Source: Flagellimonas meridianipacifica (GTDB lineage: Bacteria; Bacteroidota; Bacteroidia; Flavobacteriales; Flavobacteriaceae). Taken from it: a stretch of DNA of 64,000 bases. Position numbers and translations under genes: made by a program. The notes beneath the pieces were generated by a model that saw nothing but the letters and a program-made list of their open reading frames with translations, was not told the origin of the DNA and did no database searches. The DNA is taken from contig NZ_PVYX01000003.1 in NCBI RefSeq assembly GCF_003001695.1, positions 62,001 to 126,000 of the forward strand. The letters are read 5' to 3'. Shown in pieces: positions 1 to 10,282 of the stretch (position 1 is its first letter; every line of letters starts with the position of its first letter).

Positions 1-927
1 TTTTTGATGAATTTCATTGAAAATGCAACCCGAAACAAAATTCAACAGGCTGCCAAGCAAGGACATATTTGGGTGAATGATGCGGTGGTCAAGCAAAATT
101 ACAAGGTAAAGGCAGGGGATGAGGTAAAGGTCATGTTTGAGCATCCTCCCTATGAGTTTTTGTTGACTCCTGAAGACATTCCTTTGGATATCATTTATGA
201 GGATGATACACTTTTGGTGGTCAATAAACCTGCAGGTATGGTGGTGCATCCGGGGCATGGAAATTATTCCGGTACGTTAATCAATGCTTTGGTACATCAT
301 TTTGAAAACCTCCCAAAGAACAGTTCAAATAGACCTGGATTGGTACACCGGATAGATAAGGACACCTCAGGACTTTTGGTAATAGCCAAAACGGAAGAAG
401 CTATGACTCATTTGGCCAAACAGTTTTTTGATAAAAGCAGCGAGCGTGAATATATGGCATTGGTCTGGGGCAATGTAGAGGAAGATGAGGGAACTGTAGA
501 AGGACATATCGGGAGAAATCCAAAAAACAGACTCCAGATGACTGTATTTCCTGAGGGTGACAACGGCAAGGAGGCCATTACGCACTATAAGGTATTGGAA
601 CGTTTTGGATATGTAACCATGGTTTCATGCAAACTGGAAACGGGCAGGACCCACCAAATACGTGTACACATGAAGCATCTGGGACACACACTTTTCAATG
701 ATGAACGCTATGGTGGCAACAAAATCCTTAAGGGAACAACTTTTACCAAATACAAGCAATTCGTTGAAAACACTTTTAAGATATTACCAAGACAGGCGCT
801 ACATGCCAAAACCTTAGGCTTTGAACATCCAGAGACAGGAGAATTCATGAAATTTGATTCGGAACTTCCTGAGGATATGAAAAGTGCGATAGAAAAATGG
901 AGTAATTACGCCAAGCACAATGGCTGA
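1..927 (+). CDS. rluD: RluA/RluD-family rRNA pseudouridine synthase (5' end outside window)
   Basis: Isomerises specific uridines of 23S rRNA to pseudouridine. The visible part opens inside an S4 RNA-binding domain (roughly the first 50 residues). The catalytic domain follows, with the motif HRIDKDTSGL holding the catalytic Asp, and the late conserved segment GRTHQIRVHMKHLGH. The reading frame is open to base 1 and the S4 domain lacks its beginning, so the true start lies upstream; the Met at base 4 is probably internal. About 308 residues are visible, against about 340 for full-length relatives. The RluA/RluD subfamily is clear; the exact target uridines are inferred from the S4-containing architecture. 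Confidence 0.9.
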   Translation, partial: FLMNFIENATRNKIQQAAKQGHIWVNDAVVKQNYKVKAGDEVKVMFEHPPYEFLLTPEDIPLDIIYEDDTLLVVNKPAGMVVHPGHGNYSGTLINALVHHFENLPKNSSNRPGLVHRIDKDTSGLLVIAKTEEAMTHLAKQFFDKSSEREYMALVWGNVEEDEGTVEGHIGRNPKNRLQMTVFPEGDNGKEAITHYKVLERFGYVTMVSCKLETGRTHQIRVHMKHLGHTLFNDERYGGNKILKGTTFTKYKQFVENTFKILPRQALHAKTLGFEHPETGEFMKFDSELPEDMKSAIEKWSNYAKHNG

Positions 928-1019
928 TAAGTTTTTTCAATTCGTCCATTGTTAAACATCATCATGGCCTTCTATTTTAAATGGACTTTCCTTCTTATTT
1001 TTACTGAAAATCACTGAAA

Positions 1020-1781
1020 ATGAAAATTGTAATCTCTCCAGCGAAATCACTAGATTTTGAAACGGCTTTACCAACCAAAAGGTTTAGTGAACCCTTGTTT
1101 TTGGAGCAATCTACCAAATTGAATTCGGTCTTGGCAAAAAAAAAGCCCAAGGCTTTGGCAAAGTTGATGTCCATTTCGGATAGTCTAGCAGAACTGAATT
1201 GGGAGCGAAACCAACAATTTTCCACACCTTTTACTCCAGAAAATGCAAGACCCGCGGTGTACGCCTTCAATGGGGATGTATATCAAGGATTGGATGCATA
1301 TACCATTCCAGAGAACAAGTTGGATAAACTACAAGATACGCTTCGAATCCTTTCTGGACTTTACGGTATTTTGAGGCCCTTGGATTTGATCCAACCCTAT
1401 AGATTGGAAATGGGAACCCAATTGAAGGTGGCTCGAAAAAAGAATTTGTATGAGTTTTGGAAAAAGCAGCTTACGCAGCATATGAATGAAGAACTAGAAG
1501 AGAGTGAGCTTTTTGTAAATCTGGCAAGTAACGAGTATTTTGGAGCCATAGATGAAAAACTTCTCAAAACAAAAGTGATTGCCCCGATTTTCAAAGATTG
1601 GAAAAATGACAATCTGAAGGTGATTAGCTTCTTCGCCAAAAAGGCAAGAGGTTCCATGGTGCGTTATATTTTAGATTCTGACGCCAAAACTCTGGATGAC
1701 ATCAAAGGATTTGATTACGATGGTTATCTATTCAGCCAAGAACATACATTGAAACCCAACCAACCGGTTTTTGTCCGATAA
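1020..1781 (+). CDS. yaaA: Peroxide stress protein YaaA (DUF328 family)
   Basis: A 253-residue protein of the YaaA/UPF0246 family, recognised by its start [14 protein letters not shown], the [20 protein letters not shown] block near residues 115-135 and the late [10 protein letters not shown] segment. In E. coli YaaA limits intracellular iron and so Fenton damage during peroxide stress, and the fold binds DNA; that role is family knowledge. It follows rluD by 92 bases with no terminator in between. The next gene starts 18 bases after its stop, so the three genes may be co-transcribed. Confidence 0.92.
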   Translation: MKIVISPAKSLDFETALPTKRFSEPLFLEQSTKLNSVLAKKKPKALAKLMSISDSLAELNWERNQQFSTPFTPENARPAVYAFNGDVYQGLDAYTIPENKLDKLQDTLRILSGLYGILRPLDLIQPYRLEMGTQLKVARKKNLYEFWKKQLTQHMNEELEESELFVNLASNEYFGAIDEKLLKTKVIAPIFKDWKNDNLKVISFFAKKARGSMVRYILDSDAKTLDDIKGFDYDGYLFSQEHTLKPNQPVFVR

Positions 1782-1798
1782 ACCCATTTGAAAACCTT

Positions 1799-2473
1799 TT
1801 GTTTTTTCATAAGCATCCGTACGAACCTTTTTTGTTTCCTGAAGCAGAAAAACTTATTGTAGGTACATTACCTCCGCCTAGATTTACCACAGGAGATTTA
1901 AAACCCGACGATGTTGATTTTTGCTATGGAAGTAGGAATGGTATGCTCTGGCCTATTTTGGATAGAATTTTTAATCTGGGATTAAAATATGAAACCACTC
2001 ATGGGGCCACTTCACAACGAAAACAATTTTTGTTGGACCATAGAATAGCTGTTTGTGACATTGTGGATAGTGCTGAACGGGAAAAAGTGGATGCTTCGGA
2101 CTTGGGAATGCAAAATGTGAAACTCCGAAATATTTTGGGATACCTCTATGAATATGAGAACATAAGTACTTTGCTATTTATGGGGGGCAATAGCAAAAAT
2201 GGCCCTGAATATTTCTTCAGAAAACATATAAAAACCCATAATGTTCAGTTGGAAATAGTTTCTTCAGTGGTACCGAGAATCCATCAATTTAAATTACCTA
2301 GAAAAAACAGAATCGTTAAGACGGTTTCTTTTACCGCACCCTCTGGTGCTGCAAACAGGGCTGTGGGAAGTCTTCAAAAATACAAGGATAAAAAACAGGA
2401 GAATCCCCTATACACCACTTTCGATTTTAGGGTAGATCAATATCGCCCGTTCCTCTTGGATACGTTCAGATAG
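1799..2473 (+). CDS. Uracil-DNA-glycosylase-like superfamily protein
   Basis: About 224 residues with the pattern of a UDG/Mug-fold protein: an early LIVGTLPPPRF segment (where the water-activating loop lies in UDGs), CYGSRNGMLWPIL, then VCDIVDSAER, and a late SVVPRIHQFKLPRK and TAPSGAANRAVG stretch. The last fits the DNA-intercalation/substrate loop with a Ser/Ala-rich motif. No ATG precedes the conserved region; the reading frame is best opened by TTG at 1799, giving MFFHKHPYEPF. Relatives are annotated only as uracil-DNA glycosylase family. Glycosylase activity is not certain because the classic UDG signature motifs are not intact. Confidence 0.7.
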   Translation: MFFHKHPYEPFLFPEAEKLIVGTLPPPRFTTGDLKPDDVDFCYGSRNGMLWPILDRIFNLGLKYETTHGATSQRKQFLLDHRIAVCDIVDSAEREKVDASDLGMQNVKLRNILGYLYEYENISTLLFMGGNSKNGPEYFFRKHIKTHNVQLEIVSSVVPRIHQFKLPRKNRIVKTVSFTAPSGAANRAVGSLQKYKDKKQENPLYTTFDFRVDQYRPFLLDTFR

Positions 2474-2598
2474 TAGTGGAATTACACTTTTCTCTGTTAT
2501 TTTTTGAATCACTAGCTTAACAAATTGTTATTTGAGAAAACAAAATGGGGTAATCTGGCTTTTATCCCGATATTTAAAAATTCAAAGCTACGTATATC

Positions 2599-5163
2599 AT
2601 GTCACAACATACCGATACACAACAGGTTCAACGATTGGAGGAATTCAAGAAATCCGTTGTAAATAAATTCACAATTTATAACAGTCTCTTTTTGAGTTTG
2701 CCCTATCGCAATATTGAAAATGTTGGCATTTTGATTCCCATACTTTTTGATCAATGTGTAAAAGGGTTGAACGCGGGTAAAAAACCTCAGGAAATACTGG
2801 ATAACTTCTTTGACAACTTCACGGATATTGACTCCGAACGGCGGCGGCTGGACTTTATGTTCAATATCATCCAATACGTGGAGAGACAGGTAGTTTTATA
2901 TGACAGTGTGGAAGATTCCGCATTTCCAAAGCTTCAAAAATATACCAGTTCACTATCCATTAAGGACTATTTTAAATTGGTGGACCAGGACAAAAATTGG
3001 GACAAGATATCCAAGAAGCTATCAACCTTTAGTGCACGAATTGTTTTAACTGCGCACCCTACGCAGTTTTATACCCCTGCCGTACTTGACATTATTTCCG
3101 ATTTGGGCCAACTAATTCAGGAAAACAAGGTCAATGATATAGATATCACCTTGCAACAATTGGGTTTGACATCTTTGGTGAATGCAAAGAAGCCAACACC
3201 TTTGGATGAGGCAAAAAACATAATTCACATACTTCGTCACACGTACTACGATGCTGTGGGAGAGTTGTTTTCCTATGTGAAGCGCAATGTTCGAAATAAG
3301 GATTTTTCCAATTACGATATAATTAAGCTTGGCTTTTGGCCTGGTGGAGATCGTGATGGTAATCCATTTGTTACCGCGAAAATCACAAATCAAGTGGCGG
3401 ATGAATTGCGTACAACCTTGATGAAATGTTACTATAACGAGTTAAAGTCTATTCGCAAGAAACTCACTTTTAAATCGTTGCAAAATGAATTGGGTACGCT
3501 TAGTGATTCGCTGTATCAAGCAATGTTTAATGTAGACTTTGTTATTGGTCATGAGGAGATTTTGGGAAAACTCAATGAAATCCGTGAAACCCTGCTAGAA
3601 GATTACCATGGTCTTTATTTGGTAGAATTGGATAACCTTATTTATAAAGTGCGAATTTTTAAATCGCATTTTGCCTCCCTGGATATTCGACAAGATCATA
3701 GTAAGCATTACTTGGTGGTGGAAACCATTCTAAAGGAAGAAGGTGCAATCAAAGAAAGTTTGGATGAGCTTTCCGAAAAGCAGTTGATTGATTGGCTGCT
3801 GAAGAAAAATCCAAAAATTGCTACTCAAAAATACCAAGAGGATATCGTCAAGGATACCATCGCAAATATCAAGCAATTGAAGTCCATCCAATCAAAAAAT
3901 GGAGAAGAAGGTTGTAATCGATATATTATTAGTAATTCTGAAGACATTTTTTCCGTGCTTTTTGTTTTTGGATTGTTCCGTTGGTGTGGATGGGATGCCA
4001 AAGAAATTACATTTGATATCATTCCGCTCTTTGAGACCATGAAGGGTATGGAAGCTTCAGAAAGTGTGATGCAAACCCTTTTTGATACCAAAATGTATCG
4101 CGATCATCTGACAAAAAGAAAAGATACCCATACCATTATGTTGGGCTTCTCGGACGGGACGAAAGACGGGGGATATCTTAAAGCCAATTGGTCCATATTA
4201 AAAACGAAAGAAACCTTGAGCAAGGTTTGTAAGAAGAATGGTATTAAGGCCCTGTTTTTTGATGGTAGGGGAGGTCCACCCGCTCGTGGCGGGGGGAAAA
4301 CCCATCGTTTTTATGCCGCACAGACCAAAGATGTGGCCAACCATGAAATCCAGTTGACTATTCAAGGACAAACTATTACCAGTACCTATGGTACCAAAGA
4401 CCAGTTTATCCACAATGCGGAACAATTATTGACTGCAGGGTTGAGCAACAATCTTTTTGGTAAGGAAATAGGAATAAGTTCGGAACAGCGGAAATTGATT
4501 GAAGAGCTTTCGGAATTGAGTTTTGCCAAATATGAGGCTTTGAAACAACATGACAAGTTTATTTCCTATTTGGAGAACCGAAGTACGTTAAAATACTATT
4601 CCAATGCCAATATAGGGAGTCGCCCAGGGAAAAGAGGGAACAAAAAACAATTGACCTTATCCGATTTAAGAGCCATTTCCTTTGTAGGCTCCTGGAGCCA
4701 GTTGAAACAAAACGTACCGGGATACTTTGGTTTGGGAACTGCGATTCAAAAGTTTAAGGATGAGGGTCGTTTAAACGAAGTAAAAAAACTCTATAAGGAA
4801 GTTCCTTTTTTCCGTGCACTGATGCACAACAGTATGATGTCATTGGCAAAAACCAATTTCAATTTGACCAGCTATATGAAGGAGGATGCGGAATATGGTG
4901 AATTCTGGAACATTTTGTACTCAGAGTACGAGCTTTCCCAAAAGATGTTGCTTCAGATTTCCGGTTCCAAGATTTTGATGGAAGACGAGGCTATTTCACG
5001 GGAGTCTGTCAACATTCGTGAAAACATTGTATTACCGCTATTGGTCATTCAGCAAAATGCGCTATTTCATATTTCCCAAGATTCTGAATTTAAAGAGCTT
5101 TATGAAAAGATTGTGACGCGTTCACTCTACGGAAATATTAATGCAAGTCGGAATTCGGCGTAA
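2599..5163 (+). CDS. ppc: Phosphoenolpyruvate carboxylase
   Basis: Adds bicarbonate to phosphoenolpyruvate to give oxaloacetate, refilling the TCA cycle in the cytoplasm. The protein is 854 residues, slightly shorter than the E. coli enzyme (883). Visible active-site motifs are VLTAHPTQ (about 149-156, catalytic His153), GFWPGGDRDGNP (about 245-256), FDGRGGPPARGGG (about 553-566) and SRPGKR (about 672-677). The glycine loop reads FDGRGG rather than the FHGRGG of the proteobacterial enzyme; I believe this variant is usual in Bacteroidota. The gene stands alone, with 125 bases in front and 163 behind. Confidence 0.97.
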   Translation: MSQHTDTQQVQRLEEFKKSVVNKFTIYNSLFLSLPYRNIENVGILIPILFDQCVKGLNAGKKPQEILDNFFDNFTDIDSERRRLDFMFNIIQYVERQVVLYDSVEDSAFPKLQKYTSSLSIKDYFKLVDQDKNWDKISKKLSTFSARIVLTAHPTQFYTPAVLDIISDLGQLIQENKVNDIDITLQQLGLTSLVNAKKPTPLDEAKNIIHILRHTYYDAVGELFSYVKRNVRNKDFSNYDIIKLGFWPGGDRDGNPFVTAKITNQVADELRTTLMKCYYNELKSIRKKLTFKSLQNELGTLSDSLYQAMFNVDFVIGHEEILGKLNEIRETLLEDYHGLYLVELDNLIYKVRIFKSHFASLDIRQDHSKHYLVVETILKEEGAIKESLDELSEKQLIDWLLKKNPKIATQKYQEDIVKDTIANIKQLKSIQSKNGEEGCNRYIISNSEDIFSVLFVFGLFRWCGWDAKEITFDIIPLFETMKGMEASESVMQTLFDTKMYRDHLTKRKDTHTIMLGFSDGTKDGGYLKANWSILKTKETLSKVCKKNGIKALFFDGRGGPPARGGGKTHRFYAAQTKDVANHEIQLTIQGQTITSTYGTKDQFIHNAEQLLTAGLSNNLFGKEIGISSEQRKLIEELSELSFAKYEALKQHDKFISYLENRSTLKYYSNANIGSRPGKRGNKKQLTLSDLRAISFVGSWSQLKQNVPGYFGLGTAIQKFKDEGRLNEVKKLYKEVPFFRALMHNSMMSLAKTNFNLTSYMKEDAEYGEFWNILYSEYELSQKMLLQISGSKILMEDEAISRESVNIRENIVLPLLVIQQNALFHISQDSEFKELYEKIVTRSLYGNINASRNSA

Positions 5164-5326
5164 GAGTTAGGAGAATTGAGTTTTGATAAAGTGATTTAGA
5201 GGTTTTAATTCTTTGTATATATAAGGTGTAAGGACTTGAAAGCAAAGTGCAGAAAGATATGATTTTAAAAAGAATTGTTGATAGTTTCTAGATAATACCA
5301 AAATATGTTCTGCCATAAAAATATGC

Positions 5327-6208
5327 CTATAAGTTGTACCGCAGGCCTATTGAAAAGTCAAGCCTAGCACTTCCGCTAGGTCTTTCATCGTCAGGTATTC
5401 TTACTAAGCTTGTCCCAGAATCACCAGTTATTTCAAGTTCTCTTATTCTTCCTGAAGTTGCCCCTGCTTGTATCCCTAAAGAAAGTCTTTCGGCTAGTAA
5501 AAAATCGTAACCAATATCAAAGGAAAAACCTAAATTGTTGCCCTTGACATTGACAGGAATAGCTAAAACTTGGTTATCTCTATAGGACAAATATCCAATT
5601 GAAGAATTAAGTATGAATGCGTTTTTTGATTTTTTTCCAGGAAACCTATAGGACAAAACTGCTCCAACGAACGATACGGTAATGTCATTTGCCAGTGTTC
5701 CAATGATATCTGAACCATCTGTATCTATAAAACCAACATTTTCTATGCTATTGGAGGTTTTGAAAATGTTGTATTTGATTCCAAGGCCAATGTTTTTACT
5801 TAAGTAATAGGTAATGTTGGCTTCCAAATGATAGCCCGACCTCAACTCTCTATAAAAATCTTCAAAACCTAGGTTGATTGTATTGCTATTCAATCTTCCG
5901 GGATCATAACTGTAACCTCCATTGAATGCAAACCTAAATCCGGCATATTCATTATAATCAGGAAGACTTTCTTTTGGTATTTGATTACTTTCATAAAAAC
6001 TCTTTCGATAATCGATTATATCATCTACCGGAATTGAAGTACTTTGAAATTCATCCTTATTCTTAAATACAAAATAGATAATGTCTTTTTTTACCCTTAG
6101 AATTTTGCACTGGATAGAGTCATTTTGCTTTGTGACAATCAAATCTTGCGACGACGTAATTTGAACAGATAAAAAAAGGGCAACTACAAAAGCTATTTTT
6201 TTTCTCAT
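5327..6208 (-). CDS. Outer-membrane beta-barrel protein of unknown function
   Basis: Residues 1-20 form a signal peptide ending near SSQD. A small N-terminal soluble part (about 21-90) is followed by alternating hydrophobic/polar strands with aromatic girdle residues (for example GYHLEANITYYLSK, VGAVLSYRFPG, NNLGFSFDIGYDFLL). The protein ends in FSIGLRYNL, a C-terminal strand typical of outer-membrane barrels. It could be a small porin-like or structural protein; no substrate is suggested. A small lipoprotein gene ends 13 bases before its start in the same orientation, so the two are probably co-transcribed. Confidence 0.65.
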   Translation of the reverse strand: MRKKIAFVVALFLSVQITSSQDLIVTKQNDSIQCKILRVKKDIIYFVFKNKDEFQSTSIPVDDIIDYRKSFYESNQIPKESLPDYNEYAGFRFAFNGGYSYDPGRLNSNTINLGFEDFYRELRSGYHLEANITYYLSKNIGLGIKYNIFKTSNSIENVGFIDTDGSDIIGTLANDITVSFVGAVLSYRFPGKKSKNAFILNSSIGYLSYRDNQVLAIPVNVKGNNLGFSFDIGYDFLLAERLSLGIQAGATSGRIRELEITGDSGTSLVRIPDDERPSGSARLDFSIGLRYNL

Positions 6209-6220
6209 ATTTTGGTTTGA

Positions 6221-6580
6221 TTATTTCTTGATTTTTAGGATGGTAGCATCTATTCTATGACATGTACTCCAAAAATCTGGTTTTTTATGTTTGGTTATTT
6301 TAATGGCATTTCCGCCAGCGGTTCTGGCTTCAAGCTTTGCCCTATCCAATGCGGTATTATAATTGCATTTTGTACTAAATCCAGTATCTCTTATTTCTAC
6401 ATGCCCTAAAATTTCAACATTGTCTGGCTGCTTATCGTTTAATTCCAGAACAGTGATTTTCTCATCATATTTTAAAGAGTTGTATTTGTTTTCTTGAATT
6501 AATGAGGTGGAAATCTTAGGACTACATGAACTTAGAAATAATAAAAGTATAACTAAGTTTAGTTGAGGGTGATTGCGCAT
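6221..6580 (-). CDS. Small lipoprotein, function unknown
   Basis: 119 residues with a lipoprotein signal: a hydrophobic stretch ending in the lipobox LSSC with Cys near residue 19, so it is probably anchored by lipidation at the outer or inner membrane. The mature part contains the phrase ILGHVEIRDTGF, two cysteines (CNYNTALDRAKLEA and STCHRIDA) and a TAGGNAIKITKHKKP segment. Cysteine pairs and an AGGNAI-like stretch occur in small envelope lipoproteins that handle stress or trafficking, but I cannot name the family. It lies directly upstream of the barrel protein on the same strand. Confidence 0.6.
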   Translation of the reverse strand: MRNHPQLNLVILLLFLSSCSPKISTSLIQENKYNSLKYDEKITVLELNDKQPDNVEILGHVEIRDTGFSTKCNYNTALDRAKLEARTAGGNAIKITKHKKPDFWSTCHRIDATILKIKK

Positions 6581-6630
6581 TGGTCGTTTGGCAGGGTTGA
6601 AGTGGACGCTATAGGAGATAATTAAATTAG

Positions 6631-8133
6631 TTAATTATTTATTGTATTAAAAATACTATAAAACACCTGAATCCCATAGGCCAACTGACTAATCTTGAGG
6701 TTTTCGTTTGGACTATGTTGGTTATTGTCATGATTTACCATAGGAACTACAAAGGCCGGAATTTTCAATTCATTGATAAAAGGAGCAATGGGAACGGTTC
6801 CTCCCATAATTCGAATCTGCACCACCTCTTCACCAAAACTAGACTCTAAGGTTTTTTTCAAAAAATTCCCGTAGGAATTATTGAGGTCAGTTCTAAAAGC
6901 ATCAGTTACAGTCCCTTCCTTTATGGTAATTATTTTGTCATGGGCCATTCGTTCTTCTTTGCTCGGAATTTTGTCCATCACATAAAAACCTTGTTTTTTG
7001 ATGTGGTCTTTGACTAGTTTCTTTAAGCGATTTCCATCGGTTTCTGGTACTAATCTCAAATCCAATTCTGCCGTGGCACTTTCTGGCACTATTGTACGTG
7101 CTTTATTCCCAATCCATCCAGAACCTAACCCTCGAATATTCAAACTTGGATATTGTAGGGCTTCTTGGTAAAAACTACCTACTTTTTCAGCAGTTCTAAA
7201 TTGTAGTTTTTCAGAAATTGCTTTAGCATCGTCTGGTACACTCTTTAAAATTGACTGCGTGTTTTCATCTATGGATATGCCATCATAATATCCCGGAATC
7301 AGAACTCTACCTTCACTATCTTTCATAGTTGCCAGCAACTGAGCCAATTGAAAACCAGGATTTGGGGCATAATTACCATAATGTCCACTATGTTGGGGTT
7401 TGTAAGGACCATGAGTAGTTAGGGTCAACGAAGTAATTCCTCTGCATCCAAAAATTAGCGTAGGTTTTCCTGATGGGTGCATAGGGCCATCATTAATTAT
7501 TAGAAAGTCTGCTTCCAACAGTTCACGATACTGTTTTACCGCTCTTGGAAGTGGTTTGCTACCTCGTTCTTCTTCGCCATCCAAAATGACCTTGATATTA
7601 AAGGGTATTTCACTTTCATTCTTTTTTAAAAGGTCTATGGCATGGAGAAACATGATGATAGGACCTTTATCGTCCGCCGTGGCCCTACCGAACAAACGCC
7701 AATCATAATCGATATCGTTCTCCAACTCATCGAAGGAAATGGTTTCATAAGTATCCCCATTGGGTTTTTTTAAGACTACTTGGTAAGGGCTAGGCTGGTC
7801 CCATTTACTCGGGTCCACTGATTGCCCGTCAAAATGCATATAAATGAGAATAGTGGGTTTATCGTCACGTAAAGGAAGTGCTGCGAAAAATAAGGGATGG
7901 TTTTCGGTGTCCAGCTCTGTGGTATTAAAACCACGCTCACCGAATTGCTTTTTTAGCCAAAACAGATTGTCTTGAATATCACTCCCGTTAAGAGCATCAC
8001 TGGGAATGGCCACGAAATCACGTAAATCCTGAATGGCAGAAGCCACACTGGACTTGATACTAATACTATCCAAATTCTGGCTAAAACCAGATGTAATGGT
8101 CAATAAAAAAAGAAATAGAATATTGCGTTTCAT
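6631..8133 (-). CDS. Secreted M20-family dipeptidase/carboxypeptidase
   Basis: 500 residues with a Sec signal peptide (about 1-18, cleaved near SGFSQ). The di-zinc M20 fold is shown by YMHFDGQ (first His ligand and following Asp), GRATADDKGP (bridging Asp), DGEEERGS (general-base Glu pair), ING-type segment LIINDGP, and the late metal His in NHDNNQHSPNE. The dimerisation domain lies in the middle. It probably cleaves short peptides in the periplasm. It is divergently oriented to the histidine kinase gene, with 58 bases between the starts, and no operon partner is visible. Confidence 0.9.
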   Translation of the reverse strand: MKRNILFLFLLTITSGFSQNLDSISIKSSVASAIQDLRDFVAIPSDALNGSDIQDNLFWLKKQFGERGFNTTELDTENHPLFFAALPLRDDKPTILIYMHFDGQSVDPSKWDQPSPYQVVLKKPNGDTYETISFDELENDIDYDWRLFGRATADDKGPIIMFLHAIDLLKKNESEIPFNIKVILDGEEERGSKPLPRAVKQYRELLEADFLIINDGPMHPSGKPTLIFGCRGITSLTLTTHGPYKPQHSGHYGNYAPNPGFQLAQLLATMKDSEGRVLIPGYYDGISIDENTQSILKSVPDDAKAISEKLQFRTAEKVGSFYQEALQYPSLNIRGLGSGWIGNKARTIVPESATAELDLRLVPETDGNRLKKLVKDHIKKQGFYVMDKIPSKEERMAHDKIITIKEGTVTDAFRTDLNNSYGNFLKKTLESSFGEEVVQIRIMGGTVPIAPFINELKIPAFVVPMVNHDNNQHSPNENLKISQLAYGIQVFYSIFNTINN

Positions 8134-8191
8134 CTAAAAATCTGTCAAAAAAGTAAGAAAATACACCAAAATACGTTCAGGTATCAATATT

Positions 8192-9514
8192 GTGTCAATT
8201 TTGGAAACTACATTGAGTACGTTTTATAAAGATAAACAAGTGCTTGTTGCTATTAACCGCAACAGCATAATTTTTCATGTCCTCATTATTTTGGTGTTGG
8301 CTGGATTGGCCACTAATTTTTTTACGGAATATCAGTTAGGCGGACTGAATAAGTATGCGGCAAAGCATCTCGTCGTTTTTTCCATTGTCCTGATTTCTTC
8401 AGTCATTTGGAAACTGAAATGGATGACGACCAGCTTGTTGTTCATCATTATGGTGTACATCAATATCCTTTCATCCACAATTTATTTACCCTTTAGGTTA
8501 GAAGATGCCAATCTGAATTTTGAAGCTTATTTCTCTAGGGTCGAGATGATCGTGTTTGTAATGGGTCTTTTATTGGCCGTATTTGAAAAACCTTGGCACC
8601 AATTTGTTGTAGTTGGCTACAACACTGCATTCATCATAGCTTGCGCAATGCTCTATCCGGAATTGCCCTTGGGAAAGTATATCCTGGCTTTTATTATGAT
8701 TTCTTCCGTGGGTGCCGTGAGCTTTTTTGTTTTTAACCGAGTTATTCGATTACAGAACGAACTTCAGGAACAACATCAGGTGGTCAGTGTTCAAAATGAG
8801 GAATTGATGGAACTTACCACGTTTCGTAAGGATATTATGAAAATAATTGCCCATGATTTGAGGACGCCCATCCATCAAATTTCAATGTTGACGACCATCA
8901 CCCGCAATTCAAAATCCAAATCGGATAGAAACGAGTATCTGGGCTTGCTTCAACAATCCATAGATAAGACCTACGGTATGTTGGATAATCTTTTGAATTG
9001 GGCCATGCAAAATGATGAAACCCTCAAATCGTATATGGACATCAACCTTTATGAACTTGTTGAGGGCATAAAGAACCAGTATTCGCAGAATTTAAGTGAA
9101 AAGAATCTGAGTTTGGTGAATGCGGTTGACAAAGAATTCAATTTGTTTTATTCCAAAGAGGTTTTCCAAACTGTGATTCGAAATTTGCTTACAAATGCCA
9201 TAAAGTTTTCACCCCAAAACCAACGTATCTTGATAGATAACATGGAAAATGAAAGCCATTTCAGCCTACGTGTGCATAACATGGCTGAACAAGTTGATGA
9301 AGAAAAACTTGGAAAAATAAATACGGGGCAAATAGTTACAAGTTCTCTAGGCACGAAAAAGGAGAAAGGGTCCGGTAAAGGGCTTTTCATCTGTAAGCGG
9401 ATGCTAAAGAAAAACAATGGTGGACTTAAGCTTTCCAAAAGCCCGAAAGGAGTGACCGCCGAAATTCAGATTTTTAAGTCCATTCCCTTTGAAACAAACT
9501 TAGGGCTTGCTTAG
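8192..9514 (+). CDS. Orphan membrane-bound sensor histidine kinase
   Basis: 440 residues. About six transmembrane segments lie between residues 26 and 182 without an obvious large periplasmic loop, so sensing is probably within the membrane. A short coiled coil (about 185-212) leads to the HisKA phospho-acceptor box AHDLRTP (His221). The HATPase domain shows NLLTNAIKFSP (N box, about 331-341) and GSGKGLFI (G box, about 393-400). The start is GTG at 8192. No response regulator gene is adjacent. The last 4 bases overlap the end of trpA on the other strand. The signal and partner are unknown. Confidence 0.85.
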   Translation: MSILETTLSTFYKDKQVLVAINRNSIIFHVLIILVLAGLATNFFTEYQLGGLNKYAAKHLVVFSIVLISSVIWKLKWMTTSLLFIIMVYINILSSTIYLPFRLEDANLNFEAYFSRVEMIVFVMGLLLAVFEKPWHQFVVVGYNTAFIIACAMLYPELPLGKYILAFIMISSVGAVSFFVFNRVIRLQNELQEQHQVVSVQNEELMELTTFRKDIMKIIAHDLRTPIHQISMLTTITRNSKSKSDRNEYLGLLQQSIDKTYGMLDNLLNWAMQNDETLKSYMDINLYELVEGIKNQYSQNLSEKNLSLVNAVDKEFNLFYSKEVFQTVIRNLLTNAIKFSPQNQRILIDNMENESHFSLRVHNMAEQVDEEKLGKINTGQIVTSSLGTKKEKGSGKGLFICKRMLKKNNGGLKLSKSPKGVTAEIQIFKSIPFETNLGLA

Positions 9515-10275
9515 TCGAGAATATTCTCTACGAAACTTTGAATATTCTCTGTTCCATTTTGGGTTAAATATTTAATGAATGCCGACCCAATAATGGCTCC
9601 TTTAGCCTTCTCCGTTGCCGCTTGAAACGTGTTTGAATTACTTATTCCAAAACCAACAATTTGCGGATTTTTGAGGTTTAATGAGGCAATTCGGTCAAAA
9701 TAGGCCTTTTGTTCATCTCCAAAACCTGATTTTGCTCCAGTGGTACTGGCCGAACTGACCATGTAAATGAATCCATCAGAGACTTCATCGATTTCTCGAA
9801 TACGTTCCTCGCTGGTTTGGGGAGTTATTAAAAAGACATTGATTAGCCCATATTTTTTATAAATAGCTTCATATTCTTCTTGAAAGACATCCAATGGAAG
9901 GTCGGGCATGATGATGCCATCAATACCAATTTCATGACATTTTTTGCAGAACGCTTCTACGCCATACTGAAGCATGGGATTAAAATAACCCATTACAATT
10001 AAGGGAATATTTACTGTTTTTCGAATGTCTCTTAATTGTTCAAAGAGTAGTTCGGTATGCATTCCATTATGAAGTGCAGCTGTAGAGCTTTCCTGAATAG
10101 TTGGTCCATCTGCGAGGGGGTCGCTGAAAGGGAGTCCAACCTCTATCATGTCTACACCAGCTTCCTCAAGTGATTCAATAATGGAAACTGTATCGTTTAT
10201 TTCAGGGTATCCGGCTGTAAAATATATGGAAAGGAGCTTTTTGTCCTCGTTTAGTTTTTCTTGAATTCGGTTCAT
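9511..10275 (-). CDS. trpA: Tryptophan synthase alpha chain
   Basis: Cleaves indole-3-glycerol phosphate to indole and glyceraldehyde 3-phosphate, channelling indole to TrpB. The 254-residue TIM barrel carries the catalytic Glu in MIEVGLPFSDP and the catalytic Asp in the DPLADGPTIQ loop. The phosphate-binding segment GFGISN is near residue 210. It is the last gene of the trp operon. It is separated from trpB by an inserted GIY-YIG element; without that insertion the two genes would be 8 bases apart. It ends tail-to-tail with the histidine kinase gene, overlapping 4 bases. Confidence 0.97.
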   Translation of the reverse strand: MNRIQEKLNEDKKLLSIYFTAGYPEINDTVSIIESLEEAGVDMIEVGLPFSDPLADGPTIQESSTAALHNGMHTELLFEQLRDIRKTVNIPLIVMGYFNPMLQYGVEAFCKKCHEIGIDGIIMPDLPLDVFQEEYEAIYKKYGLINVFLITPQTSEERIREIDEVSDGFIYMVSSASTTGAKSGFGDEQKAYFDRIASLNLKNPQIVGFGISNSNTFQAATEKAKGAIIGSAFIKYLTQNGTENIQSFVENILD

Positions 10276-10282
10276 AACTATG

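Noticed and set aside
8192..9514. Two-component system with a partner response regulator
   Set aside because: No receiver-domain gene lies near the kinase on either strand, so it is treated as an orphan.
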